A stretch of 12,531 nt of DNA, taken from positions 1 through 12,531 of the forward strand of contig CAZYVA010000058.1 of assembly GCA_964650695.1 (NCBI GenBank), given 5' to 3'. Below are positions 1 to 8,421 of this stretch, one piece after another (position 1 is the stretch's first letter; every line of letters begins with the position of its first letter). The DNA comes from CAZYVA01 sp964650695 (GTDB lineage Bacteria > Bacillota > Clostridia > Lachnospirales > Lachnospiraceae). Made by a program: the position numbers and the translations under genes. The notes under the pieces were generated by a model that was not told where the DNA came from, ran no database searches, and worked only from the letters and a program-made list of their open reading frames with translations.

Positions 1-3000
1 CAAGCAGATGTTTGCCCAGGTGACGAACCCGCCGATTGACGCAATCCGGGAAAAGGTAGTGACTTCCACGGCGGTTTACCTGGGGAAGGACGGGAACCTT
101 CTGGAAGACAAAGCCGCGAACTGCCGGATGCTGAAGGTGAATAACCCGATTTTAACGGATCTGGATCTTTTGAAAATCAAAAACATGCAGCGGGATGGGT
201 ATCAGGTAGCGGTGATCCCGACGGTTTATTATAAACACTCAAATTTGGAAAGCATGATGGATTATCTGTTTGTCCAGGCGGACCAGGCCATCAATGAGGG
301 CGCCAATATCCTTGTGTTGTCGGATCGGGGCGTGGACGAATTCCATGTAGCGATTCCGTCCCTCCTGGCGGTATCGGGCCTGCAGCAGCACCTGGTACGG
401 ACCAAAAAGCGGACGTCGGTGGGGATCATCATCGAAACCGGGGAGCCAAAGACCGTCCATGAGTTTGCAGCCCTTTTGGGTTATGGAGCCTGCGCGGTCA
501 ATCCTTACCTGGCTTATGCGACGATCCGGCAGCTAATCGAAGAGAAGATGCTTCAGAAGGATTACTACGCGGCGGTGGATGCTTACGCAAAGGGGATCCT
601 GGCTGGGATTGTAAAAATCGCTTCCAAGATGGGGATTTCCACGATCCAGTCTTACCAGGGCGCTAAGATTTTCGAGGCGATCGGGCTGAAATCATCTTTC
701 ATTGATAAATATTTTACGGACACAGTCAGCCGGGTCGAAGGGGTCGGCATTGAAGAAATTGCCGCAGACTATGAAGAGATGCACAATGAGGCGTTTGATC
801 TTTTGGGTTATCCGACAGACCTGACGCTGGACAGTGTCGGGCAGCATAAGAGCAAGAGCCAGGGAGAACAGCATCTGTATAACCCGCAGACGATCCACCT
901 GCTGCAGCAATCGACACAGACCGGGAATTATGAGCTGTTCAGTGAGTATGCCAGCCTGGTGGAAGAGGAAGGCAGGGGGCTGAACCTGCGGGGCCAGCTT
1001 GATTTCCGCTATCCGGAGAAGGGAGTGCCGATTGAGGAGGTTGAGCCGGTGGACGAGATCGTAAAACGGTTTAAAACCGGGGCGATGTCTTACGGTTCGA
1101 TCTCGAAGGAGGCGCATGAAACGCTGGCGGCTGCCATGAATGCCCTGCATGGCAAATCCAACAGCGGGGAGGGCGGGGAGGAGATCTCCCGCCTGGATTC
1201 TGATTGTTGTTCCGCCATCAAACAGGTAGCTTCCGGGCGTTTTGGCGTCACAAGCCGCTACCTTGTCAGCGCAAAAGAGATCCAGATCAAGATGGCGCAA
1301 GGTGCAAAACCGGGGGAAGGAGGGCATCTCCCGGCAGCAAAGGTATACCCATGGATTGCGAAAACCCGCTATTCCACTCCGGGGGTAGGGCTGATTTCCC
1401 CACCGCCGCACCATGATATTTATTCCATTGAAGATCTGGCACAGTTGATTTACGATTGTAAAAATGCCAATAAGGATGCAAGGATTTCCGTAAAGCTTGT
1501 ATCCGAGGCAGGTGTGGGCACGATTGCCGCCGGGGTGGCAAAGGCGGGGGCGGGATTGATCCTGATTTCCGGATATGACGGAGGGACAGGCGCCGCGCCG
1601 GGAAGTTCCATCCATAACGCTGGATTGCCGTGGGAACTGGGGCTTGCGGAGACGCACCAGACGCTTTTGCAGAACGGGCTGCGGGGCCGGGTGCGCATTG
1701 AGACAGACGGGAAGCTGATGAATGGCCGGGATGTGGCGGTTGCCGCTATCCTGGGGGCGGAAGAATTTGGCTTTGCTACCGCTCCGCTCGTCACGCTGGG
1801 CTGCGTGATGATGCGCGTCTGTAACCTGGACACCTGCCCGGTCGGCATTGCAACCCAAAACCCGAAGCTGCGCAGGCGTTTCCGGGGGAAACCGGAATAT
1901 GTAGTCAATTTTATGCGGTTTATCGCGCAGAACCTTCGGGAATATATGGCGAAGCTGGGTGTGCGTACCATCGATGAACTGGTGGGTAGGACGGATCTTT
2001 TGCGGATGCGCACAGATCTGAAATCCCGGAATGCAGCATCCCTGGACTTGTCCGGCATACTCTGCCAGGGGTACGCCGGATCGAAGGAGCAGATTTTCCG
2101 TCCGGAGGAGAAATATAATTTCCATCTGGAAAAAACACTGGATGAGCAGGTGTTGATGAAAGCATTTGGGGAGGCGCTGGAGAAAAAACAGAAAAAGAGC
2201 ATCCATACCAAGGTGTCCAACACCAACCGGACTTTCGGCACAATGTTCGGATCGGAGATCACAAGGCGTTATCCGGATGGATTAAAGGAAGATACCTTTA
2301 CCGTACATTGCAAAGGAGCGGGCGGACAGAGCTTCGGGGCGTTTATCCCCAAAGGGCTGACGCTGGAGCTTTGCGGGGACAGCAACGATTATTTCGGGAA
2401 AGGTTTGTCTGGCGGGAAGCTTATCGTATTCCCGCCGAAAGAAGTCGTGTATCCGCATGAAGACAATATCATCATTGGGAACGTAGCCCTGTACGGCGCG
2501 ACTGGCGGGAAGGCTTTCATCAACGGCGTGGCGGGGGAGCGCTTCTGCGTGCGTAATTCCGGCGCGAAAGCAGTGGTAGAGGGCGTCGGCGACCATGGCT
2601 GCGAATATATGACCGGCGGGCGTGCCGTGATCCTCGGAGAAGTCGGGAAGAATTTTGCTGCTGGCATGAGTGGTGGGATCGCCTATGTGCTGGACGCAGA
2701 CAACACGCTTTACCGGAAAATGAATAAAGAACTGGTGAAAGCGGTGCATGTGTCTTCAAAATATGACATTCTGGAATTGAAAGAGATGATACAGGAGCAT
2801 GTAAAGCTTACAGGTTCGAAGAAAGGAAAACGGATCCTGGAAGATTTTGATACGTACCTTCCTCAGTTCAAGAAAGTGATCCCTTACGATTATGAACGGA
2901 TGATGGCTGGGATCCTACAGATGGAAGAAAAAGGGATGAGCAGCGAGCAGGCAAAGATGGAAGCGTTTTACGCCGTGCAGAAAGCGGGAAACAGGCAGTA

Positions 3001-3001
3001 A
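1..3001 (+). CDS. gltB: Glutamate synthase (GOGAT) large subunit, 5'-truncated by window edge
   Basis: This is the synthase part of glutamate synthase, which turns 2-oxoglutarate plus ammonia channelled from glutamine into glutamate in the cytoplasm. The frame is open from base 2 (AAG CAG ATG), so the Met at 8 is internal. Numbering from that Met, the visible 997 residues cover the end of the central domain (QVTNPPID at the start), the FMN-binding barrel (RFKTGAMSYGSISKEAHE, then KSNSGEGGEE), the 3Fe-4S site C599-x5-C605-x4-C610 followed by PVGIATQNP, and the C-terminal Gly-rich GXGXG beta-helix (GAGGQSFGAFIPKG, LSGGKL, GGKAFINGVAGERF). Family members are about 1500 residues, so roughly the first 500, including the class II glutamine amidotransferase with its Cys1, lie upstream of the window. 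No internal stop or frameshift is visible. gltD follows after a gap of about 50 bases, which is the usual operon order. Confidence 0.97.
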   Translation, partial: KQMFAQVTNPPIDAIREKVVTSTAVYLGKDGNLLEDKAANCRMLKVNNPILTDLDLLKIKNMQRDGYQVAVIPTVYYKHSNLESMMDYLFVQADQAINEGANILVLSDRGVDEFHVAIPSLLAVSGLQQHLVRTKKRTSVGIIIETGEPKTVHEFAALLGYGACAVNPYLAYATIRQLIEEKMLQKDYYAAVDAYAKGILAGIVKIASKMGISTIQSYQGAKIFEAIGLKSSFIDKYFTDTVSRVEGVGIEEIAADYEEMHNEAFDLLGYPTDLTLDSVGQHKSKSQGEQHLYNPQTIHLLQQSTQTGNYELFSEYASLVEEEGRGLNLRGQLDFRYPEKGVPIEEVEPVDEIVKRFKTGAMSYGSISKEAHETLAAAMNALHGKSNSGEGGEEISRLDSDCCSAIKQVASGRFGVTSRYLVSAKEIQIKMAQGAKPGEGGHLPAAKVYPWIAKTRYSTPGVGLISPPPHHDIYSIEDLAQLIYDCKNANKDARISVKLVSEAGVGTIAAGVAKAGAGLILISGYDGGTGAAPGSSIHNAGLPWELGLAETHQTLLQNGLRGRVRIETDGKLMNGRDVAVAAILGAEEFGFATAPLVTLGCVMMRVCNLDTCPVGIATQNPKLRRRFRGKPEYVVNFMRFIAQNLREYMAKLGVRTIDELVGRTDLLRMRTDLKSRNAASLDLSGILCQGYAGSKEQIFRPEEKYNFHLEKTLDEQVLMKAFGEALEKKQKKSIHTKVSNTNRTFGTMFGSEITRRYPDGLKEDTFTVHCKGAGGQSFGAFIPKGLTLELCGDSNDYFGKGLSGGKLIVFPPKEVVYPHEDNIIIGNVALYGATGGKAFINGVAGERFCVRNSGAKAVVEGVGDHGCEYMTGGRAVILGEVGKNFAAGMSGGIAYVLDADNTLYRKMNKELVKAVHVSSKYDILELKEMIQEHVKLTGSKKGKRILEDFDTYLPQFKKVIPYDYERMMAGILQMEEKGMSSEQAKMEAFYAVQKAGNRQ

Positions 3002-3053
3002 TCCGGTATGGGGAGCCGGATGCGCCTGTGTATGGAAAGGAATGGCAGAAAGT

Positions 3054-4526
3054 ATGGGAAAAGCAACTGGATTTTTAGAATATAGAAGACAGGATAAAAA
3101 AGCGCAGAGCCCGGAAAAACGGATCCGGCATTTCCGGGAATTTTACGAACCGCTTTCAGAGGAAGAACAGAAAAAGCAAGGCGCGAGATGCATGGACTGC
3201 GGTGTCCCGTTCTGCCAGGCGGGGGTCATGCTGGCGGGTATGGCAAGCGGCTGCCCGCTGAATAACCTGGTTCCCGAATGGAACGACCTGGTCTATCATG
3301 GCAACTGGCAGGGCGCTTACCGTCGGCTGAAAAAAACAAATAATTTTCCGGAGTTTACCTCCAGGGTCTGCCCGGCTTTATGTGAAAAGGCATGTACCTG
3401 TAACCTGGACAGCGACCCTGTGGCTACCCGTTCCAATGAATATGCCATTATCGAGCGGGCATACCAAAACGGCTATGCCGATCCAAACCCGCCTAGTATC
3501 CGGACGGGGAAACGGGTGGCGGTCATTGGTTCGGGCCCTTCCGGCCTTGCCGCCGCAGATCAGTTGAATAAACGGGGGCATCAGGTCTGCGTCTACGAGC
3601 GGGATGACCGGGCAGGCGGGCTTCTGCGCTATGGCATCCCGAATATGAAGCTGGAGAAACAGGTCATTGACCGGAAAATCGCTGTCATGGAAGCGGAGGG
3701 CGTGGAATTTGTTTACAATTGTGACGTAGGCAAGGATCTGGAAGCGGCTGGGATTATCCGGCAATATGACAGCGTAGTCCTTGCCTGCGGAGCCAAGCAG
3801 CCGAGGGATATCCGGGTGCCGGGAAGGGATGCGGAAGGGATTTATTTTGCTGTGGATTTCCTGGCCTCCACAACGAAAGCGTTGGGAATGGGTTTTAAAG
3901 AGGGGAGTTACGTCTCTGCGAAAGGCAGGCATGTCATGATCATCGGAGGCGGCGATACGGGGAATGACTGCTGCGGGACAGCCATCCGGCACGGTGCAAA
4001 ATCTGTCCTGCAGGTCGAAATGATGCCGCAGCCGCCGCTGGAGCGCGCCGCCTCCAATCCGTGGCCGGAGTGGCCGCTCGTCTGTAAGACGGATTATGGG
4101 CAGGAGGAAGCGATTGCTGTATACGGCAGTGACCCAAGGATTTACCAGACAACGGTCAAAGAGTTTGTCAAAGATTCCAAGGGACATCTCTGCAAAGCAG
4201 TCCTGGTGAAGCTGAAGAGTGAAACCGATGAAAAAACCGGACGCAGGAAGATGACAGAGATTGCTGGGAGCGAATATGAAGCGCCGGTGGATCTGGCGCT
4301 GATCGCGGCAGGATTCCTGGGGTGCGAGGAATATGTGGCAAAGGCATTCGGCGTCGAGCGGGATCCGCGGATGAATGTACGCACCGCCCCTGGCGGATAT
4401 GCCACCAATGTAAAAGGTGTCTATACGGCGGGGGATATGCACAGGGGGCAGTCACTGGTCGTATGGGCGATCCGGGAAGGAAGAGAGGCTGCGAGAGCGG
4501 TGGACTATGGCTTGCTGGGGTATTGA
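3054..4526 (+). CDS. gltD: Glutamate synthase small subunit, NADPH-dependent
   Basis: This is the electron-input subunit of glutamate synthase: FAD takes electrons from NADPH and passes them through 4Fe-4S clusters to GltB. From Met 3054 it is 490 residues, normal for GltD. The N-terminal cluster domain has C46-x2-C49-x4-C54 (CMDCGVPFC), C67 (GCPLNN) and a second Cys group RVCPALCEKAC (106, 110, 114). The FAD dinucleotide fold is VAVIGSGPSG (GSGPSG 159-164), the NADPH fold is IIGGGDTG (298-303), and the C-terminal FAD contact is GVYTAGDMHRGQSLVVWAIREG. I prefer ATG 3054 over ATG 3042 because the family typically begins MGKxTGFxEY, and because the GGAAAGGA ribosome site (3034-3041) directly abuts 3042 with no spacer but lies 12 bases from 3054. 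It is cotranscribed with gltB. Confidence 0.96.
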   Translation: MGKATGFLEYRRQDKKAQSPEKRIRHFREFYEPLSEEEQKKQGARCMDCGVPFCQAGVMLAGMASGCPLNNLVPEWNDLVYHGNWQGAYRRLKKTNNFPEFTSRVCPALCEKACTCNLDSDPVATRSNEYAIIERAYQNGYADPNPPSIRTGKRVAVIGSGPSGLAAADQLNKRGHQVCVYERDDRAGGLLRYGIPNMKLEKQVIDRKIAVMEAEGVEFVYNCDVGKDLEAAGIIRQYDSVVLACGAKQPRDIRVPGRDAEGIYFAVDFLASTTKALGMGFKEGSYVSAKGRHVMIIGGGDTGNDCCGTAIRHGAKSVLQVEMMPQPPLERAASNPWPEWPLVCKTDYGQEEAIAVYGSDPRIYQTTVKEFVKDSKGHLCKAVLVKLKSETDEKTGRRKMTEIAGSEYEAPVDLALIAAGFLGCEEYVAKAFGVERDPRMNVRTAPGGYATNVKGVYTAGDMHRGQSLVVWAIREGREAARAVDYGLLGY

Positions 4527-4555
4527 AACGCATTCTGTAAAAAAGTGATTCACGG

Positions 4556-4606
4556 CCTCTCCCCTATAAGCCACAGACCGCTTTCTTTGAAGGCTATAAG
4601 GGGAGG
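4556..4606 (+). terminator. Imperfect hairpin after gltD, possible terminator
   Basis: The left arm 4556-4572 (CCTCTCCCCTATAAGCC) pairs with 4592-4606 (GGCTATAAGGGGAGG). About 13 base pairs form, with single-base bulges and a 19-base loop. There is no T-run after the right arm, so a classical intrinsic terminator is not supported. It sits between the end of gltBD and the next promoter, so a role in ending or protecting the gltBD message is an inference. Confidence 0.35.
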
Positions 4607-4623
4607 TTCCTGCATTAAAAAAA

Positions 4624-4653
4624 TTGTTCTTACAGGCAAAGCTGTGCTATAAT
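4624..4653 (+). promoter_or_regulatory. Sigma-A type promoter with extended -10 for the EamA/ABC unit
   Basis: The -10 box is a perfect TATAAT at 4648-4653, preceded by TGC to give an extended -10 (TGCTATAAT, 4645-4653). A weak -35 TTGTTC lies at 4624-4629 with an 18-base spacer. Transcription would start near 4660, leaving a leader of about 58 bases before the permease start at 4718. No operator or riboswitch is evident in that leader. Confidence 0.7.
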
Positions 4654-4717
4654 CAATGAAGATGTGGATCCAGGATTTGCGGACCTATAAAAATATGCAC
4701 GGGGGATAAAAGAAAAC

Positions 4718-5623
4718 ATGTGGTTTTGCCTTTCACTCATCGCGCTTCTTTGCTGGAGCGGCTCGGATTTATTTTCAAAAATCGGCTGCCGGGGGCAAGA
4801 CAGGTACAGCCATTTGAAAATGGTCATTGCAGTGGGCGCGGTAATGGGGCTTCATGCGGCATATGAGATAGGGATTGGAGGGACGGAAATTTCTTTTTCC
4901 GTCATCCGGGCTTATTTTCCTGTGTCGCTTTTCTATATCGGTTCTATGGCGCTGGGTTATCTGGGGCTTCGGTATATCGAATTGTCGATATCCTCCCCGA
5001 TCTGCAACGCATCCGGCGCATTGGTCGCGGTTATGACGCTCGCAACGGTTGGCCCCGGAGACTTCAACGCGGCGGTCTTTTTTGCGGTCGCGCTGGTCTG
5101 CATCGGTGTGGTCGGGCTTGGCGTCGTGGAGTCTTGCGAGGATGATAAGCTCCGCAAGGCAAGGCAGGAGAAAGGGAACTATCAATACGCAAAAAGCTGG
5201 GCCGCGCTGGCGCTGCCGCTTGCATACTGCCTGCTGGACGCTGCCGGGACTTTCGCGGACAACCGGGTACTGGAGACATTGGATGAAGACCGCGCAAACG
5301 TCGCATATGAACTGACGTTCCTTGCGGCAGGCATTTTCTGCTTTCTCTATGTTGTTGTGATAAAAAAGGACCGGCTGGTGTTCCGGGCGGAGTTTCCCAA
5401 GTATGCTGGGGCGGTTTTTGAGACGGCGGGGCAGTTTGCCTACATTTTCGCAATTGCGGACTCCGCCCACCTTATGCTGGCGGCGCCGATGATTTCTTCC
5501 TATTGCGCCGTTTCAGTGCTGTGGAGCCGGATTTTCCTGAAGGAACAGCTTTCGTGGAAGCATTACGCAATGATCGGGCTGGTCATTGCAGGGATCGTGA
5601 TCATGGGCGTGTTTGACATATAA
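4718..5623 (+). CDS. EamA/DMT-superfamily membrane transporter
   Basis: This 301-residue protein looks like a drug/metabolite-transporter (EamA-type) permease with ten membrane helices. Hydrophobic segments fall at about 1-17, 33-50, 64-82, 88-110, 116-137, 160-180, 196-215, 229-248, 252-272 and 282-298. The C-terminal half has the typical EamA ending: APMISSYCAVSVLWSRIFLKE followed by a Trp/His loop and a Gly-rich last helix. A charged loop (EDDKLRKARQEKG, 141-153) separates the two five-helix halves. The start at 4718 follows GGGGGATAAA. The substrate cannot be told from sequence; relatives move amino acids, purines or other small metabolites. It has its own promoter and is followed 32 bases later by an ABC exporter, so the two are probably one transcript, although a functional link is only inferred. 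Confidence 0.88.
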   Translation: MWFCLSLIALLCWSGSDLFSKIGCRGQDRYSHLKMVIAVGAVMGLHAAYEIGIGGTEISFSVIRAYFPVSLFYIGSMALGYLGLRYIELSISSPICNASGALVAVMTLATVGPGDFNAAVFFAVALVCIGVVGLGVVESCEDDKLRKARQEKGNYQYAKSWAALALPLAYCLLDAAGTFADNRVLETLDEDRANVAYELTFLAAGIFCFLYVVVIKKDRLVFRAEFPKYAGAVFETAGQFAYIFAIADSAHLMLAAPMISSYCAVSVLWSRIFLKEQLSWKHYAMIGLVIAGIVIMGVFDI

Positions 5624-5655
5624 AATGAAAGGGATCCATCAGGCAAGGGAGATGG

Positions 5656-7425
5656 ATGTTGGGGGAAAAAGTGGAAGAGAAGCAGTCAATGGGAACGGGG
5701 CAGCTCATCAAGCGCTATTGGCCCTATCTGAGAAAATACCGGAAAACCATCTTTTTAGATTTGTGCTGTGCGGCCCTGACCTGCCTGTGTGATCTGGTGC
5801 TGCCGCTGATTCTGCGGACCATCACCAATCTTGCGGTGCAGAACCTTGCGGCATTGACGGTAGGGCTTGTATTGAAATTAACGTTTCTGTATTTTGTGCT
5901 GCGCCTTATCGATGCTGCGGCGCAGTATTTCATGGCGGATATGGGGCATGTCATGGGGGTTTACATTGAAACGGACATGCGGGAGGATGCCTTCGCCCAC
6001 CTGCAACGGCTTGGCTATACCTATTATTCCAATACAAAAATCGGGCAGATCATGGGCAGGATTACCAACGACCTGTTTGAGGTGACAGAGTTCTCCCACC
6101 ACTGCCCAGAAGAATTCTTTATTGCGGGTTTGAAAATCCTGGTAAGTTTTGTAATCTTATGTACCTATAACGTGCCTTTGACGATCCTGATTTTTTTATG
6201 CGTGCCTTTTATGGCGGTGGTTTCGATGGCGCTGAACCATCGGCTGAAACAGGTGTTTTTCCGGCAGCGGGTGCAGATTGGCGAATTGAACGCGCAGATT
6301 GAGGACAGCCTGCTGGGGGAGCGGGTGGTAAAAGCTTTTGCGGCGGAAGAGCAGGAAGCGCAGAAGTTTACAAAAGGAAACCAGGATTTCCAGAACATCA
6401 AGAAGCTATCGTATAAATATATGGCCATGTTCCAGGCGTCCACCCGTCTGTTTGACGGGCTGATGTACCTGGTGGTCGTGCTGGGCGGCGGGTTATTTGT
6501 CGCTTACAGGGCGATTACGCCAGGGGACCTGGTGGCATATGTACTTTATGTATCCACACTGATCGCGACCATCCGGCGGATCGTGGAGTTTGCAGAGCAG
6601 TTCCAGCGGGGGATCACAGGGATTGAACGCTTTTTTGAGATCATGGACGCGCCAGTAGAGATTGTGGACGCACCGGATGCAGTTCCGATACGGGTGGATA
6701 AAGGAGAGATTACATTCCGGGATGTCTGTTTTGAATATCCGGACGACCACAACAATGTCTTGCGGCATCTGAACCTGACGGTCCATGCGGGGGAACGCGT
6801 GGCTCTTGTCGGCACTTCAGGGGGCGGCAAGACAACGCTTTGCAACTTGATCCCCCGGTTTTACGATGTCACAAGCGGCGAGATTGACATCGACGGGCAG
6901 GATATCCGCAAGGTGACGCTGAAAAGCCTTCGGGACGCCATCGGCATCGTGCAGCAGGACGTCTATCTTTTCAGCGGGAACGTAAGGGACAATATTGCTT
7001 ATGGGAAAAAAGGCGCGTCGCCGGAGGAAATCCGCCAGGCAGCGGTCCTGGCGGGGGCGGACGGGTTCATCGGCCAGCTTCCGGATGGATATGATACTTA
7101 TGTCGGGGAGCGGGGCGTGAAGCTTTCCGGCGGGCAGAAGCAACGGATCGCAATTGCAAGGGTGTTCCTGAAAAATCCGCCGATCCTGATCCTGGACGAG
7201 GCGACCAGCGCGCTGGACAATGAGAGCGAGATCCTGGTCGGGCAGAGCCTTATCAAGCTGGCAAAGGGCCGCACGACGCTCACGATCGCGCATCGGCTGA
7301 CCACGATCAAGGACTACGACCGGATCCTGGTGCTGGGGGCGGAAGGAATCGAAGAAGAAGGCAGCCACGAGGAATTGTTGGGGAGGAGGGGGAGTTACTA
7401 CCGGTTGTGGAACCAGATCCTGTAA
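5656..7425 (+). CDS. ABC transporter, fused permease and ATP-binding half-exporter
   Basis: This is a 589-residue half transporter of the MsbA/BmrA type (type IV exporter fold) that would work as a homo- or heterodimer in the cytoplasmic membrane. The membrane domain has helices near 31-53, 68-92, 152-172, 174-192, 265-285 and 288-305, with the coupling region RITNDLFEV. The nucleotide-binding domain has Walker A GTSGGGKT (386-393, Lys392), a Q-loop (GIVQQDVYLFSG), signature LSGGQ (490-494), Walker B ILILDE with Asp514 and catalytic Glu515, a D-loop (SALD) and H-loop His546. All ATPase residues are intact, so it should be active. The start at 5656 is preceded by AAGGGAG. There is no second half-transporter next to it, which favours a homodimer. 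The substrate is unknown; lipids, peptides or drugs are all possible for this family. Confidence 0.93.
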   Translation: MLGEKVEEKQSMGTGQLIKRYWPYLRKYRKTIFLDLCCAALTCLCDLVLPLILRTITNLAVQNLAALTVGLVLKLTFLYFVLRLIDAAAQYFMADMGHVMGVYIETDMREDAFAHLQRLGYTYYSNTKIGQIMGRITNDLFEVTEFSHHCPEEFFIAGLKILVSFVILCTYNVPLTILIFLCVPFMAVVSMALNHRLKQVFFRQRVQIGELNAQIEDSLLGERVVKAFAAEEQEAQKFTKGNQDFQNIKKLSYKYMAMFQASTRLFDGLMYLVVVLGGGLFVAYRAITPGDLVAYVLYVSTLIATIRRIVEFAEQFQRGITGIERFFEIMDAPVEIVDAPDAVPIRVDKGEITFRDVCFEYPDDHNNVLRHLNLTVHAGERVALVGTSGGGKTTLCNLIPRFYDVTSGEIDIDGQDIRKVTLKSLRDAIGIVQQDVYLFSGNVRDNIAYGKKGASPEEIRQAAVLAGADGFIGQLPDGYDTYVGERGVKLSGGQKQRIAIARVFLKNPPILILDEATSALDNESEILVGQSLIKLAKGRTTLTIAHRLTTIKDYDRILVLGAEGIEEEGSHEELLGRRGSYYRLWNQIL

Positions 7426-7518
7426 CGGGTCCCGCATAGCCCGCATGATTTTTATGTCACGTTTTAAACTGTTTTCATTTACTATGAAACTTGCTTTGTC
7501 GCGACCGTAGGGAGCGGG

Positions 7519-7618
7519 NNNNNNNNNNNNNNNNNNNNNNNNNNNNNNNNNNNNNNNNNNNNNNNNNNNNNNNNNNNNNNNNNNNNNNNNNNNNNNNNNN
7601 NNNNNNNNNNNNNNNNNN
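7519..7618. other. Assembly gap (100 N)
   Basis: Exactly 100 undetermined bases, the conventional size for a scaffold gap of unknown length, so true distances across it are not known. The last eight bases on the left (7511-7518) and the first eight on the right (7619-7626) are both GGAGCGGG. The 93 bases left of it (7426-7518), after the ABC gene, hold no gene I can support. A weak CGGG/CCCG hairpin followed by ATTTTTATG is the only possible transcription end there. Confidence 0.98.
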
Positions 7619-8193
7619 GGAGCGGGTGCAGGGATATCCTCACATCCACCGCACTGGACATCAATGCGGTTGGGTATGACAAATATTCCGGGCATGGCCT
7701 GGTCTGGCCTTACCGGGTGCTGCAGGTGATGCTCGGTTTGCCGGATTTACCCGCGCCAAAGGCTGCCGGGAATGCCATAGACGCCAATACCGGGGCAACC
7801 GTAAATACAGCGGCCGACGGGACGGCAACGGTAACGAATGTTGCGAAAAGCGCGAAGGCCGTCATCCCCGACGCCGTCACTGGTGAGAATGGCACGTCTT
7901 ATACCGTCACTGCGATCGCGCCAAAAGCAATTAACAATAAAGTGAAGACACTGACGGTTGGGAAAAATATACGGCTTATCCGTGCAAAAGCATTTTCTAG
8001 AGCCAAGAGGCTTAGAACGATTCAGTTTACCGGTACCAATGCTGTAAAGGTAAACAAAAAAGCGTTCAAAGGCATCAATACGAAGAAAATCACCATTAAA
8101 GTGAAAAAGCAGATGTCCAAAAAGAATTACAGGGCTTTTGCCAAATCGTTGAAAAAGGCGGGGTTTAAAGGGAAAATCAAAAAAATAAAATGA
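7619..8193 (+). CDS. C-terminal part of a probable S8 peptidase with BspA-type LRR domain, 5' end in gap
   Basis: The frame is open from the first determined codon (7621) to TGA at 8191-8193, so this is the 3' end of a longer gene whose start is inside or beyond the gap. A GTG at 7717 can be read as a start, but the coding signal runs upstream of it without a ribosome site. The first 20-odd codons read ILTSTALDINAVGYDKYSG then HGLVWPYRVLQ, which matches the end of subtilisin-like catalytic domains (L-x-STA-x-D...G-x-D-x-x-SG-x-G-x-V). After a short PAPKAAGN linker, about 7815-8100 looks like BspA/LRR_5 repeats (AKAVIPDAV, TVTAIAPKAI, LTVGKNIRLIRAKAFSRAKRLRTIQF, VNKKAFKGI). The end is strongly basic (KKAGFKGKIKKIK). 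It is probably a secreted or surface peptidase. The catalytic Asp, His and Ser are not visible, so peptidase identity rests on the tail alone. Confidence 0.75.
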
Positions 8194-8421
8194 TTTAAGA
8201 AGGGCAAAGTGAAAGTTCAGGAGCTTCGTGATTATTAAAAAATACAAAGAAGGCAAATGGCGTTTTCTTATAACGGAGCTTTATAAAGCAATCCCAAAAC
8301 GCCAGAAAGAGGAAAAGGAAATCCTTTGCCCCTAACCACGTTGTCCCCAAAAATAAAAAATGAACGGGAAATGGCGCTTTAAGGGAAAACATTCATCTGT
8401 GATGGGAGAGGGTGGATTTCG
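8194..8421. other. AT-rich intergenic region with nested inverted repeats
   Basis: There is no credible gene between the LRR gene and the argH promoter. The region holds several inverted repeats: GGGCAAAG (8202-8209) with CTTTGCCC (8324-8331), TGGCGTTTT (8258-8266) with AAAACGCCA (8296-8304), the perfect 12-base palindrome GCTTTATAAAGC (8278-8289), and AAAGGA-AA-TCCTTT (8314-8327). None is followed by a T-run on the plus strand that would make an obvious terminator. Possible roles are a structured RNA, the end of the upstream message, or the remnant of a small mobile repeat. Confidence 0.5.

Noticed and set aside
692..2206. Long open frame (504 codons) on the minus strand inside gltB
   Set aside because: It lies wholly opposite the conserved FMN and central domains of gltB. 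Its translation is rich in Arg, His, Pro and Cys with no recognisable motif, as expected of an antisense shadow in GC-rich codons.
3378..4442. Long minus-strand frame (354 codons) opposite gltD
   Set aside because: It is a shadow of gltD, whose cofactor motifs are intact. It has no ribosome site and no family resemblance.
7445..7510. Short frame MIFMSRFKLFSFT... left of the gap, resembling the start of a signal peptide for the S8/LRR gene
   Set aside because: It ends in TAG at 7508-7510 before the gap, has no ribosome site upstream, and no hydrophobic core follows. It could only be real if the contig end contains an error.
8371..8400. Possible ArgR/AhrC operator (TGAAC and ATTCA half-sites) near the argH promoter
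   Set aside because: The half-sites are not arranged as an 18-base ARG box and the match is no better than expected in AT-rich DNA.
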